A stretch of DNA of 42,554 nt from Bacteroidales bacterium. Its GTDB lineage: Bacteria > Bacteroidota > Bacteroidia > Bacteroidales > UBA932. Every line of letters starts with the position of its first letter. The stretch's first letter is position 1. The DNA is taken from the NCBI GenBank assembly GCA_015060255.1, contig SUYV01000009.1, positions 1 through 42,554 of the forward strand, read 5' to 3'. The notes under the pieces were generated by a model. That model saw only the letters and a program-made list of their open reading frames with translations. It searched no databases and had not been told where the DNA came from. This document shows positions 9,304 to 16,915 of the stretch, one piece after another. A program made the position numbers and the translations under genes.

Positions 9304-10077
9304 TTAAAATTTAACATTTCCCTCTATAAAGTCGAAGGTGGACAACAACTCGGCCTGGCCTTTTCTGACAACAACCGTAAGTTCGAAATGCGCTGATTTC
9401 CTGTGGTCCGCGGTATGTACTGCCCAACCATTTTTAGCTAAATACACACTCCTGACACCAGAATTGATCATCGGTTCGATACAGATTGTCATTCCATCGG
9501 CAAGTCTTGCACCCTGACCCTTGCGACCGTAGTTCGGAACGCCTGGACCTTCGTGCATGTTCCTTCCGATTCCGTGTCCTTCAAGTTCACGGACAACAGA
9601 GAACCCGAATGACTCTGCATACGTTTGCACCGCGTGTCCTATATCACCAGTCCTATTCCCTGCCACAGCCGCTGCGATACCTCTGTAGAGAGACTCTTTC
9701 GTCACATCAAGGAGCTTCTGCGTCTCAGCGTCCACCTCCCCTACAGGGAAGGTGTATGCTGAATCGCCGTTGTATCCTTTATATAACGTTCCGCAGTCTA
9801 CAGAAACGATGTCTCCCTCCTTGAGGACGTAGTCTGACGGAAATCCGTGTACCACGACATCATTTACAGATATGCAGAGCGAGTAGGGAAAGCCATCATA
9901 ACCGAGGAAGCTTGGAACAGCTCCGTGGTCACGGATAAAGGTCTCTGCTACCCTATTCAACTCGAGAGTTGTCACACCAGGGGCAACAATCTTACCGACC
10001 TCAGCCAATGTCTTCGAGACGAGGATTCCGTTCTCGCGCATCAGCGCTATTTCTTCTTCAGTCTTAGGCCTGACCAT
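9304..10077 (-). CDS. map: Methionine aminopeptidase, type I
   Basis: The 257-residue enzyme removes the initiator methionine from new proteins. Metal-binding residues are visible in order: Asp in SVDCGT, Asp in YNGDSAYTF, His in ELEGHGIGRNMHE, Glu in CIEPMI and Glu in AHFELTV. The substrate His is in VNDVVVHGFP. The reading frame could begin two codons earlier at a TTG, but the ATG giving MVRPKTEEEIALMREN fits the family. It follows secY by 22 bp in the spc operon. Confidence 0.97.
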   Translation of the reverse strand: MVRPKTEEEIALMRENGILVSKTLAEVGKIVAPGVTTLELNRVAETFIRDHGAVPSFLGYDGFPYSLCISVNDVVVHGFPSDYVLKEGDIVSVDCGTLYKGYNGDSAYTFPVGEVDAETQKLLDVTKESLYRGIAAAVAGNRTGDIGHAVQTYAESFGFSVVRELEGHGIGRNMHEGPGVPNYGRKGQGARLADGMTICIEPMINSGVRSVYLAKNGWAVHTADHRKSAHFELTVVVRKGQAELLSTFDFIEGNVKF

Positions 10078-10099
10078 CTTCAAAGAACTTTAATCGAGA

Positions 10100-11446
10100 T
10101 TACATTCCGGAACGTCCTTTCAGGCGACCGGTCTTCATCAATCCGTCATAGTGACGCATGAGGAGGTGGCTTTCGATCTGCTGAAGAGTATCGAGAACAA
10201 CACCTACAAGGATCAGGAGGGATGTACCTCCGTAGAAGCTTGCGAACTGGTTGTTTACTCCGAGCATCATTGCGAATGCAGGGAGGATAGCGATAAGCGC
10301 AAGGAAGATAGAACCTGGGAGAGTAACTCTGTCCATAACTGAACCAAGGTACTCAGCAGTCTTCTTTCCTGGCTTTACTCCAGGGATGAAACCTCCGTTC
10401 TTTCTCATATCATCTGCCATCATTGTAGGGTTTACAGTGACTGCAGTGTAGAAATATGTGAAAGCGACTACGAGGATGAAGAATGTGAAGTTATACCAGA
10501 AACCGGTATAATTGCTCATTGCAGCAGCAAAGCCCTGTGTTGCCTCGAATCTTGCAAAGATCATAGGGAGCATCATAAGAGCCTGAGCGAAGATGATAGG
10601 CATAACGCCGGCAGCATTGATCTTCAATGGAATGTACTGACGTACTCCACCATACTGCTTGTTTCCGATCACCCTCTTCGCGTACTGTACAGGCACCTTT
10701 CTTACAGCCTGTACGATAGCGATAGCTGCGATGAAGACGAAGAAGAGCACTACAAGCTCCACGATGAGGATGAGTGGTCCACCTACTCCAGGAGTGTTGA
10801 ACTTGGTCATGACCTCTGCAAGGAGTGCATGTGGAAGCCTTGCAATGATACCAATCATGATGATGAGCGAAATACCGTTACCGATACCACGGTCTGTGAT
10901 GCGCTCACCGAGCCACATAACGAACATTGTACCTCCGAGGAGAGTAACTGTCGATACGAGGTTGAACCAGAAGCTGCTCCAGCCGAGCTGATGAACTGCA
11001 ACGAAGGCAGCCTCAGGAATCTGGCTGTGAAGAGTAGCCATATAAGCAGGACCCTGGATGCAGATGATCGCGATGGTAAGATACCTCGTGATCTGATTCA
11101 TCTTACGGCGTCCACTTTCGCCCTCCATCTGCATCTTGCGGAAGTAAGGGACGAAAACACCAAGAAGCTGGACTACGATTGATGCCGAGATGTATGGCAT
11201 CACTCCCAGCGCAAAGATAGAGGCACTTCCGAATGCACCGCCTGAGAACATGTTCAGGAGACCCATGAGGCCCTCTGAAGATCTCTGAGCGAGCTCTGAG
11301 TTTGCGATCAGAGACGAATCTATGCCCGGAAGCACGATAAAGCTTCCAAGGCGATAGATCACGAGCAGTCCGAGGGTATAGAGAATCCTCGTACGGAGCT
11401 CCTCAATCTTAAAGATGTTCTTGATTGTCTGGATAAGTTTCTTCAT
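10100..11446 (-). CDS. secY: Protein translocase subunit SecY
   Basis: The 448-residue protein has about ten membrane segments and forms the channel of the Sec translocon in the inner membrane with SecE and SecG. The start MKKLIQTIKNIFKIEELRTR and the plug-region segment GLLNMFSGGAFGSASIFALG are characteristic. Family motifs GERITDRGIGNGISLIIM and KKTAEYLG are also present. Length is typical. It lies directly after rplO (5 bp), as in most bacteria. Confidence 0.98.
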   Translation of the reverse strand: MKKLIQTIKNIFKIEELRTRILYTLGLLVIYRLGSFIVLPGIDSSLIANSELAQRSSEGLMGLLNMFSGGAFGSASIFALGVMPYISASIVVQLLGVFVPYFRKMQMEGESGRRKMNQITRYLTIAIICIQGPAYMATLHSQIPEAAFVAVHQLGWSSFWFNLVSTVTLLGGTMFVMWLGERITDRGIGNGISLIIMIGIIARLPHALLAEVMTKFNTPGVGGPLILIVELVVLFFVFIAAIAIVQAVRKVPVQYAKRVIGNKQYGGVRQYIPLKINAAGVMPIIFAQALMMLPMIFARFEATQGFAAAMSNYTGFWYNFTFFILVVAFTYFYTAVTVNPTMMADDMRKNGGFIPGVKPGKKTAEYLGSVMDRVTLPGSIFLALIAILPAFAMMLGVNNQFASFYGGTSLLILVGVVLDTLQQIESHLLMRHYDGLMKTGRLKGRSGM

Positions 11447-11451
11447 CTTTA

Positions 11452-11898
11452 TTAGATTGTTGTAGCTGTGCCACCCACTGCCTCGATCTTAGCGATCGCT
11501 GACTTTGAGAATGCGTTAGCTGATACTTCCAATTTAGCTGTAAGCTCACCGTTTCCGAGAATCTTCACAAGCTGGTTCTTATTGATGAATCCTGCCTCAC
11601 GAAGTGTGTCTACAGTGATGACTGTGAGATTGTGAGCCTCAGCAAGAGTCTGAAGAGTAGCAACGTTGATACCCTTGTACTCTACGCGAGTCGGATTGGT
11701 GAAACCGAACTTAGGAAGTCTTCTCTGGATAGGCATCTGACCTCCCTCGAAGCCGATCTTACGAGAGTAACCGGAACGAGCCTGAGCACCCTTGTGACCA
11801 CGTGTAGATGTTCCACCGTGACCTGAACCCTCACCACGTCCGATTCTCTTCTCACGGCCCTTTGAGCCTGCAGCAGGTGTAAGATTATGTAATTTCAT
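11452..11898 (-). CDS. rplO: 50S ribosomal protein L15
   Basis: The 148-residue protein starts MKLHNLTPAAGSKGREKRIG and contains GHGGTSTRGHKGAQARSGYS, the glycine-rich N-terminal extension that threads into 23S rRNA. An earlier in-frame start would add 11 residues unlike the family and would overlap rpmD, so it is rejected. A GGAGGA site (11911-11906) sits 7 bases before the chosen ATG, which supports the start. L15 is a late-assembly protein near domain II of 23S rRNA. Confidence 0.98.
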   Translation of the reverse strand: MKLHNLTPAAGSKGREKRIGRGEGSGHGGTSTRGHKGAQARSGYSRKIGFEGGQMPIQRRLPKFGFTNPTRVEYKGINVATLQTLAEAHNLTVITVDTLREAGFINKNQLVKILGNGELTAKLEVSANAFSKSAIAKIEAVGGTATTI

Positions 11899-11914
11899 CT
11901 TTCTGTCCTCCAAA

Positions 11915-12094
11915 TTAAATTTCCTCAACAATTACAAGGTGACGAACCTTCTCAACCATACCCTTGGTAACTGGAGTGAGTTCCACCTCTACAGTCTGAT
12001 GCAATCTGCGGATACCGAGAGACTCAAGATTTGCGATCTGTCTCTGAGTTGCACCGTTCTTGCTCTTTACCTGAGTTATCTTAAGTTTTGCCAT
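11915..12094 (-). CDS. rpmD: 50S ribosomal protein L30
   Basis: The 59-residue product begins MAKLKITQVKSKNGATQRQ and includes LESLGIRRLHQTVEVE, the L30 signature. It binds 23S rRNA on the surface of the large subunit. A strong GGAGGA motif (12108-12103) lies 8 bases before the ATG, just after the rpsE stop. It lies between rpsE and rplO in the standard spc order. Confidence 0.97.
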   Translation of the reverse strand: MAKLKITQVKSKNGATQRQIANLESLGIRRLHQTVEVELTPVTKGMVEKVRHLVIVEEI

Positions 12095-12108
12095 TTCTAG
12101 TGTCCTCC

Positions 12109-12627
12109 TTAACCTTTAAATACTCTGCTCATAGGAATACCACGGAGGCCAGCTACAGTGTAGGCATCTCTCATCTCAACAAGTGCGGCAACAGTTGCCT
12201 TCACAAGGTTGTGAGGGTTAGATGAACCTTTTGACTTAGCAAGCACGTTGTGAACACCTACTGACTCGAATACAGCACGCATCGCACCACCGGCCTTAAC
12301 TCCGGTACCAGGTGCAGCCGGCTTCATGAATACTCTAGCGCCACCGAACTTTGCCTCCTGCTCGTGTGGGATTGTCTGATTAAGGATAGGAACCTTCACG
12401 AGGTTCTTCTTTGCATCCTCGATACCCTTTGAAATAGCAGTTGTAACCTCGTTAGCTTTTCCAAGACCATAGCCTACAACGCCGTTCTCGTCACCAACTA
12501 CAACAATTGCTGCAAAGCTGAAGTGACGACCACCCTTAGTAACCTTTGTCACTCTCTGGATGGCTACCAATCTGTCCTTAAGCTCAAGGTCAGATGTCTT
12601 TACTCTTTTAACATTTGTATTTGCCAT
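12109..12627 (-). CDS. rpsE: 30S ribosomal protein S5
   Basis: The 172-residue protein has the double-stranded RNA-binding-like N-terminal domain ([20 protein letters not shown]) and the C-terminal S5 domain with [20 protein letters not shown]. It contributes to decoding accuracy and mRNA unwinding at the entry channel. It sits 6 bp after rplR and ends 14 bp before rpmD. Length and domains are normal. Confidence 0.98.
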   Translation of the reverse strand: MANTNVKRVKTSDLELKDRLVAIQRVTKVTKGGRHFSFAAIVVVGDENGVVGYGLGKANEVTTAISKGIEDAKKNLVKVPILNQTIPHEQEAKFGGARVFMKPAAPGTGVKAGGAMRAVFESVGVHNVLAKSKGSSNPHNLVKATVAALVEMRDAYTVAGLRGIPMSRVFKG

Positions 12628-12633
12628 AGTCTC

Positions 12634-12996
12634 TTAGAAAATTAAGCCACCTTCACGGGCAGCGTCTGCCAAACTTTTAACTCTTCCATGATAGAGGTAA
12701 CCACCACGGTCAAATGAGATAGTAGTGATACCTGCTGCGAGTGCGCGCTCTGCGATCGCCTTTCCGACGATAGCTGCTGCCTCGATACCAGTCTTGCCCT
12801 TGCACTCTGCTGCAAGTGCCTTGTCATTTGAAGCGGCTGCACAAAGTGTCATGCCCTTCAAGTCATCAACAACCTGTACGTAAATCTGCTTGTTGCTTCT
12901 GAAAACAACCATTCTTGGTCTTTCAGCAGTACCATTAACGACTTTGCGGATACGGTAGTGAATTCTTTTTCTTCTTTCAATCTTATTCAATGCCAT
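12634..12996 (-). CDS. rplR: 50S ribosomal protein L18
   Basis: The 120-residue protein begins [20 protein letters not shown] and carries [20 protein letters not shown], and ends with the L18 motif [21 protein letters not shown]18 binds 5S rRNA and links it to 23S rRNA together with L5. A GGAGGA motif (13009-13004) sits 7 bases upstream of the ATG. It lies between rplF and rpsE. Confidence 0.98.
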   Translation of the reverse strand: MALNKIERRKRIHYRIRKVVNGTAERPRMVVFRSNKQIYVQVVDDLKGMTLCAAASNDKALAAECKGKTGIEAAAIVGKAIAERALAAGITTISFDRGGYLYHGRVKSLADAAREGGLIF

Positions 12997-13011
12997 AATC
13001 TAGTCCTCCTA

Positions 13012-13572
13012 TTATTTAGCACCTGCTGACTTACCAGCCTTACGACGAAGCTGCTCGCCGACAAACTTGATACCCTTACCCTTATAAGGCTCTGGCTTAC
13101 GGAGTGAGCGAACCTTAGCTGCAACCTGACCTACAAGCTGCTTGTCTGCACTCTTGAGGCAGAGTACCGGGTTCTGGCCCTTCTTTACAGGCTCAGCCTC
13201 AGCCTTTACCTCTGCAGGGAGCAGGATCTGAACCTCGTGAGAGAAACCGAGAGACATGATCAGGAGCTGGCCCTGAACGTCAACACGATAACCTACTCCG
13301 ACGAGTTCCTGACGGATAGTATAACCTGTTGATACACCTACAACCATGTTGTTGATGAGCGCACGATAGAGACCGTGAAGTGAACGGTGACGTGGCTGGT
13401 CTGTAGGACGTGTCAACTTAATCTCTGTACCCTCTATGGTGACAGTAATGTCTACGTCAACCTTCTGGCTGAGCTCACCAAGAGGTCCTTTAACCTTAAC
13501 AACGTTGCCAGGAAGCACCTCAGCGGTAACTCCGGCAGGAAGGTTTACAGGCAATTTACCAATTCTTGACAT
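13012..13572 (-). CDS. rplF: 50S ribosomal protein L6
   Basis: The 186-residue protein starts MSRIGKLPVNLPAGV and has two similar L6 domains; the second ends with the motif EPYKGKGIKFVGEQLRRKAG. L6 binds the sarcin-ricin region of 23S rRNA near the factor-binding site. It follows rpsH by 18 bp and precedes rplR by 15 bp. Confidence 0.98.
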   Translation of the reverse strand: MSRIGKLPVNLPAGVTAEVLPGNVVKVKGPLGELSQKVDVDITVTIEGTEIKLTRPTDQPRHRSLHGLYRALINNMVVGVSTGYTIRQELVGVGYRVDVQGQLLIMSLGFSHEVQILLPAEVKAEAEPVKKGQNPVLCLKSADKQLVGQVAAKVRSLRKPEPYKGKGIKFVGEQLRRKAGKSAGAK

Positions 13573-13590
13573 TATTCGTTCTGTTTTAGA

Positions 13591-13986
13591 TTAATATACA
13601 TAACATATAACCTCACCACCTACATTGAGGTCACGTGCCTCCTTGTCAGTGATGACACCCTTTGAAGTCGAAAGGATAGCGATACCGAGTCCGTTGAGGA
13701 CGCGTGGCATGTTCTCGACGTCAGTGTATCTACGGAGACCTGGCTTAGACACGCGCTCGATCTTCTTGATCGCTGCTGTCTTGGTCTGCGGATGATACTT
13801 GAGAGCGATTTTGATTGTGTTGCAAGGGGTGCCTTCAACTACCTTGTAGCTGAGGATGTAACCCTTCTCGCAAAGGATCTTTGTGAGAGCTACCTTCATC
13901 TTTGAAGAAGGAACCTCTACAACCTTCTTTCCTGCCAGATAAGCATTACGTACTCTGGTGAGGAAGTCTGCAATTGGATCAGTCAT
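13591..13986 (-). CDS. rpsH: 30S ribosomal protein S8
   Basis: The 131-residue protein starts MTDPIADFLTRVRNAYLAGK and ends with the S8 motif GGEVICYVY. It binds helix 21 of 16S rRNA, and in E. coli it also represses the spc operon by binding its mRNA. The 81-bp gap before this gene, with a perfect short hairpin, is the longest spacer inside this otherwise tightly packed run. Confidence 0.98.
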   Translation of the reverse strand: MTDPIADFLTRVRNAYLAGKKVVEVPSSKMKVALTKILCEKGYILSYKVVEGTPCNTIKIALKYHPQTKTAAIKKIERVSKPGLRRYTDVENMPRVLNGLGIAILSTSKGVITDKEARDLNVGGEVICYVY

Positions 13987-14014
13987 TTTTTTGTTTTGTT
14001 TTTAGTTGAAAACC

Positions 14015-14030
14015 GACGCTCGGAAGCGTC
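14015..14030 (-). promoter_or_regulatory. Intercistronic hairpin between rpsN and rpsH
   Basis: GACGCT (14015-14020) and AGCGTC (14025-14030) form a perfect 6-bp stem with a 4-base loop in the 81-bp rpsN-rpsH gap. The minus strand continues into GGTTTTC, too weak for a firm terminator call. It may be a processing or partial attenuation site, or a protein-binding site for operon control; none of these is shown. Confidence 0.45.
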
Positions 14031-14067
14031 CGATATCCAAATTGTTAATATTAATAATAATTATATG

Positions 14068-14337
14068 TTACCAGCTTGCCTTCTTTACGCCTGGGATAAG
14101 GCCGTTGCTTGCCATCTCACGGAACTGGATACGGCTGATGCCGAACATACGCATATATCCCTTTGGACGTCCAGTGAGAGAACAACGGTTGTGCATACGG
14201 CAAGCAGCTGAGTTCTTAGGGAGCTTGTCGAGAGCAGCCCAGTCACCTGCTTCCTTGAGAGCCTGTCTCTTGGCAGCGTACTTAGCAACCAACTTCGCGC
14301 GTTTTACCTCGCGTGCTTTCATTGATTCTTTTGCCAT
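14068..14337 (-). CDS. rpsN: 30S ribosomal protein S14, long zinc-free form
   Basis: The 89-residue protein starts [20 protein letters not shown] and has [20 protein letters not shown] near the C-terminus. It lacks the paired CxxC motifs of the short zinc-binding S14 and so belongs to the longer zinc-independent type. It binds 16S rRNA in the 30S head. A GGAG sequence lies about 7 bases before the ATG. Confidence 0.98.
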   Translation of the reverse strand: MAKESMKAREVKRAKLVAKYAAKRQALKEAGDWAALDKLPKNSAACRMHNRCSLTGRPKGYMRMFGISRIQFREMASNGLIPGVKKASW

Positions 14338-14351
14338 TGTATTCTCCTTTT

Positions 14352-14945
14352 TTAGTTATTCTTCTTGAATGGAAGACCGAATGCCTTGAGAAGTGCGTGT
14401 GCCTCCTCGTCGGTCTTTGCTGTTGTCACGAATGTGATCTCCATTCCGAGGATCTTGCTGATCTTGTCGATGTCGATCTCAGGGAAGATGATCTGCTCCT
14501 TGATACCGAGAGTGTAGTTACCCTTTCCGTCCATCTTCTCAGAGATACCGTTGAAGTCTCTGATTCGTGGAAGAGAAACACGGATAAGTCTCTCAAGGAA
14601 CTCATACATCTTTACATCACGAAGAGTAACCTTTGTTCCGATAGGCATTCCCTTACGGAGCTTGAAGTTCGAGATGTCCTTTCTTGAGTGAGTGATCACA
14701 GCCTTCTGACCTGAGATGATAGAGAGCTCCTGTGCTGCTGTCTCTACGAGCTTCTTGTCACCTGTAGCGTCGCCTACACCCTCATTGATGGTGATCTTGA
14801 CGAGCTTAGGGCACTGCATTACTGTAGTGTAGCCGAACTCCTTCATCAACTTGGCAACGATCTCCTCCTTGTATACCTTCTTCAAAGCTGGAACGTAACC
14901 TGCTGGTACTGCTGCAACTTCTGCTGTATTATTCTTCTTTGCCAT
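14352..14945 (-). CDS. rplE: 50S ribosomal protein L5
   Basis: The 197-residue protein has the L5 core with [33 protein letters not shown] and [21 protein letters not shown]5 binds 5S rRNA and contacts the P-site tRNA and S13. It is longer than E. coli L5 (179) by a short N-terminal extension ([20 protein letters not shown]). The ATG overlaps the rplX stop by one base, a close translational coupling. Confidence 0.98.
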   Translation of the reverse strand: MAKKNNTAEVAAVPAGYVPALKKVYKEEIVAKLMKEFGYTTVMQCPKLVKITINEGVGDATGDKKLVETAAQELSIISGQKAVITHSRKDISNFKLRKGMPIGTKVTLRDVKMYEFLERLIRVSLPRIRDFNGISEKMDGKGNYTLGIKEQIIFPEIDIDKISKILGMEITFVTTAKTDEEAHALLKAFGLPFKKNN

Positions 14946-15262
14946 TATTTAATCTCCTCTCCAGATTTTTTAGCATAACGGACATTCTTGCCATCAACCA
15001 TCTTGCGGCCGATTCTTGTAGGAGCTCCTGTCTTAGGATCTACTACCTGAAGGTTAGAAATGTGAACGCCTGCCTCCTGTTTAACAATACCACCCTGAGG
15101 ATGCTTTGGGCTTGGTTTTGCGTGCTTGCTTACGATGTTGATACCCTCAACGATTGCACGGTCCTTTGCAGGGATTACCTCAAGCACCTTACCGGTCTTA
15201 CCCTTGTCGTTACCGGCATTTACATAGACGGTGTCGCCTTTTTTGATATGTAACTTCTTCAT
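14945..15262 (-). CDS. rplX: 50S ribosomal protein L24
   Basis: The 105-residue protein begins [20 protein letters not shown] and contains the KOW motif followed by [21 protein letters not shown]24 is an early 23S rRNA binder that starts large-subunit assembly near the tunnel exit. It follows rplN by 12 bp and overlaps rplE by one base. Confidence 0.98.
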   Translation of the reverse strand: MKKLHIKKGDTVYVNAGNDKGKTGKVLEVIPAKDRAIVEGINIVSKHAKPSPKHPQGGIVKQEAGVHISNLQVVDPKTGAPTRIGRKMVDGKNVRYAKKSGEEIK

Positions 15263-15274
15263 AATCTTTGCTTA

Positions 15275-15640
15275 TTAGAGGACCTCCGGTGCCAGTGAAA
15301 CGATCTTCATATAGTTCTCGCGAAGCTCTCTTGCTACAGGGCCGAAGATACGAGTACCTTTAACCTCACCTGCATTGTTGAGAAGAACGCAAGCATTGTC
15401 ATCGAAACGGATATATGATCCATCCGGACGACGAATCTCTTTCTTAGTGCGGACAACTACAGCCTTTGAAACTGCGCCCTTCTTGGCGTCACCGCCAGGG
15501 ATTGCGCTCTTGACTGCAACTACGATCTTGTCGCCCACTCTTGCATAACGGCGGCGGGTACCACCCAGAACACGGATACAAAGAACCTCCTTTGCACCGC
15601 TGTTGTCTGCCACCTGTAAACGTGATTCCTGCTGTATCAT
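15275..15640 (-). CDS. rplN: 50S ribosomal protein L14
   Basis: The 121-residue protein starts [20 protein letters not shown] and has the L14 signature [14 protein letters not shown] near the C-terminus. It lies at the subunit interface next to L19 and contacts 16S rRNA helix 14. It lies 2 bp after rpsQ and 12 bp before rplX. Confidence 0.98.
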   Translation of the reverse strand: MIQQESRLQVADNSGAKEVLCIRVLGGTRRRYARVGDKIVVAVKSAIPGGDAKKGAVSKAVVVRTKKEIRRPDGSYIRFDDNACVLLNNAGEVKGTRIFGPVARELRENYMKIVSLAPEVL

Positions 15641-15642
15641 TG

Positions 15643-15906
15643 TTACTTAACTTTTTCTACGATTTCTACTAATCTCCAGTTCTTTGTCTTGCTCAAAGGA
15701 CGAGTCTCCATGATGCGAACTGTATCGCCGATGCTGCACTCGTTCTTCTCATCGTGAGCGACGAACTTTGTGGTCTTCTTTACGAACTTGCCGTACATAG
15801 GGTGCTTCTCTTTTCTTTCTACTGCAACCACGATAGACTTATCCATCTTGTTGCTGACCACAACACCTATTCTTTCCTTACGAAGATTTCTTTCCATTTT
15901 GGTCAA
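15643..15906 (-). CDS. rpsQ: 30S ribosomal protein S17
   Basis: The 87-residue protein has the OB-fold S17 core with [20 protein letters not shown], the signature [20 protein letters not shown] and a Lys-rich end. It is a primary binder of the 5' domain of 16S rRNA. It follows rpmC by 3 bp. Confidence 0.98.
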   Translation of the reverse strand: MTKMERNLRKERIGVVVSNKMDKSIVVAVERKEKHPMYGKFVKKTTKFVAHDEKNECSIGDTVRIMETRPLSKTKNWRLVEIVEKVK

Positions 15907-15909
15907 TTT

Positions 15910-16104
15910 TTAGTTCTGTGACTCTTTCTCTGCAAGGATAGTCATCATACGGGCGATGTCCTTTCTTGCCTTTGCAATCTTAGATGTATCCTCTAATGGA
16001 GAGATAGTATGGTTGATCTTCATTGTGTCGAGATTAGCCTTCTCGATCTCGATGCGCTCGCGGATATCCGCAATCGACATTTCGCGTACTTCAGATGCTT
16101 TCAT
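15910..16104 (-). CDS. rpmC: 50S ribosomal protein L29
   Basis: The 64-residue protein starts MKASEVREMSIADIRERIEI and is two helices with the L29 end region KARKDIARMMTILAEKE. L29 lies at the tunnel exit beside L23 and is part of the docking site for signal recognition particle and trigger factor. An ATG five codons upstream is in frame, but its first codons include a GGAGGA motif placed well for the inner ATG, and the inner ATG fits the family start. Confidence 0.96.
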   Translation of the reverse strand: MKASEVREMSIADIRERIEIEKANLDTMKINHTISPLEDTSKIAKARKDIARMMTILAEKESQN

Positions 16105-16123
16105 TTTCTTTTCCTCCATTAAA

Positions 16124-16543
16124 TTATTCTACATAGTCTCTACGTACCACGAACTTCGTAGTTACCGGAAGCTTCTGAGCGCCAAGGCGAAGTGCCTCTC
16201 TAGCAATCTCAAGTGATACGCCCTCAACCTCAATGAGGATACGGCCTGGAGTTACAGGGCATACGAATCCCTCCGGATTACCCTTTCCTTTACCCATACG
16301 CACCTCGGCAGGTTTCTTAGTGTAAGGCTTATCAGGGAAGATTCTGATCCAGATTTTTCCCTCACGTTTCATATAACGTGAAACAGCCTGACGTGCAGCC
16401 TCGATCTGACGGCCTGTAAGCCAGCAGTTTTCCAAGGTCTTGATACCGAAAGAGCCAAATGCAAGCTGGTTTCCTCTCTGAGAGAGACCTTTCATGCGGC
16501 CTTTCTGCTGCCTTCTGAATTTTGTTTTCTTTGGTTGTAACAT
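16124..16543 (-). CDS. rplP: 50S ribosomal protein L16, first gene of the detached spc-alpha unit
   Basis: The 139-residue protein starts [20 protein letters not shown] and has the L16 signature [20 protein letters not shown]. It binds 23S rRNA near the A site and peptidyl transferase centre. In nearly all bacteria rplP directly follows rpsC. Here rpsC is 15.4 kb away, and rplP begins its own transcription unit with a promoter at 16631-16660 and a hairpin leader. Confidence 0.98.
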   Translation of the reverse strand: MLQPKKTKFRRQQKGRMKGLSQRGNQLAFGSFGIKTLENCWLTGRQIEAARQAVSRYMKREGKIWIRIFPDKPYTKKPAEVRMGKGKGNPEGFVCPVTPGRILIEVEGVSLEIAREALRLGAQKLPVTTKFVVRRDYVE

Positions 16544-16581
16544 TGTTCTATTCTTTATAAAAACATTCTACTATCCCTAAC

Positions 16582-16622
16582 TAATTGAGTATCAGCTGGT
16601 TGGGCGGAGTGGTCCTCAATTA
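16582..16622 (-). promoter_or_regulatory. 5' leader hairpin of the rplP transcript
   Basis: CTCAATTA (16615-16622) and TAATTGAG (16582-16589) are perfect 8-base complements enclosing a G/C-rich loop of 25 bases. The predicted transcription start (about 16625) falls right at the outer end, so the hairpin would be the first structure of the mRNA, about 40 bases before the rplP start. It could protect the 5' end or serve as an autoregulatory r-protein site; both are inference. Confidence 0.5.
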
Positions 16623-16630
16623 ACGGGTTG

Positions 16631-16660
16631 CAAAGGTAGTAATTTTTTCTGAAACCGCAA
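16631..16660 (-). promoter_or_regulatory. Promoter of the rplP-rplQ operon
   Basis: On the minus strand TTG (16660-16658), a 19-bp spacer and TACCTTTG (16638-16631) match the Bacteroidota TTTG/TAnnTTTG promoter. It explains how the spc and alpha genes are expressed after separation from the S10 genes. Confidence 0.75.
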
Positions 16661-16816
16661 TACTATCTGCAAAAAAATTCAAACATTTTCGACCAAACTT
16701 TTTGAATGTTAACATACGCATTTTCATAGAGTTACAAACCTTGTTGAAAAATTATTATGCGCATTTTCGACCGACGCCGATTTGCCCTAAAGCTGCTTTG
16801 GCACACCCTCGTTTTT

Positions 16817-16848
16817 CTATCCACAGAAACGCCTGTTACGGTGGATAA
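16817..16848. repeat. Inverted pair of DnaA-box-like 9-mers
   Basis: CTATCCACA (16817-16825) and, on the other strand, TTATCCACC (16848-16840) each match the DnaA box TTATCCACA at 8 of 9 bases. Their TATCCAC cores form a perfect 7-bp inverted repeat with a 16-base spacer, just upstream of the promoter of the beta-helix lipoprotein gene. It may be an operator for that gene or a chance match; two sites do not make an origin. The rest of 16661-16816 holds an 11-bp direct repeat, CATTTTCGACC (16684-16694 and 16762-16772), and no gene. Confidence 0.4.
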
Positions 16849-16866
16849 ATGCAGGGATCTGCAGAC

Positions 16867-16897
16867 TTTGAGAATAGATTCGGATTCGCTATTTTTG
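16867..16897 (+). promoter_or_regulatory. Promoter of the GH28-like gene
   Basis: TTTG (16867-16870), a 19-bp spacer and TATTTTTG (16890-16897) match the Bacteroidota promoter consensus. The start codon at 16916 is only about 12 bases from the expected transcription start. Confidence 0.75.
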
Positions 16898-16915
16898 CAG
16901 TGAAAGGAAACTGCA

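Noticed and set aside
11899..11931. Longer L15 start
   Set aside because: It would overlap rpmD and add residues unlike the family; the ATG at 11898 has a well-placed GGAGGA.
16817..16848. Replication origin
   Set aside because: Only two imperfect DnaA-box-like sites, no AT-rich unwinding region and no dnaA or other replication gene nearby.
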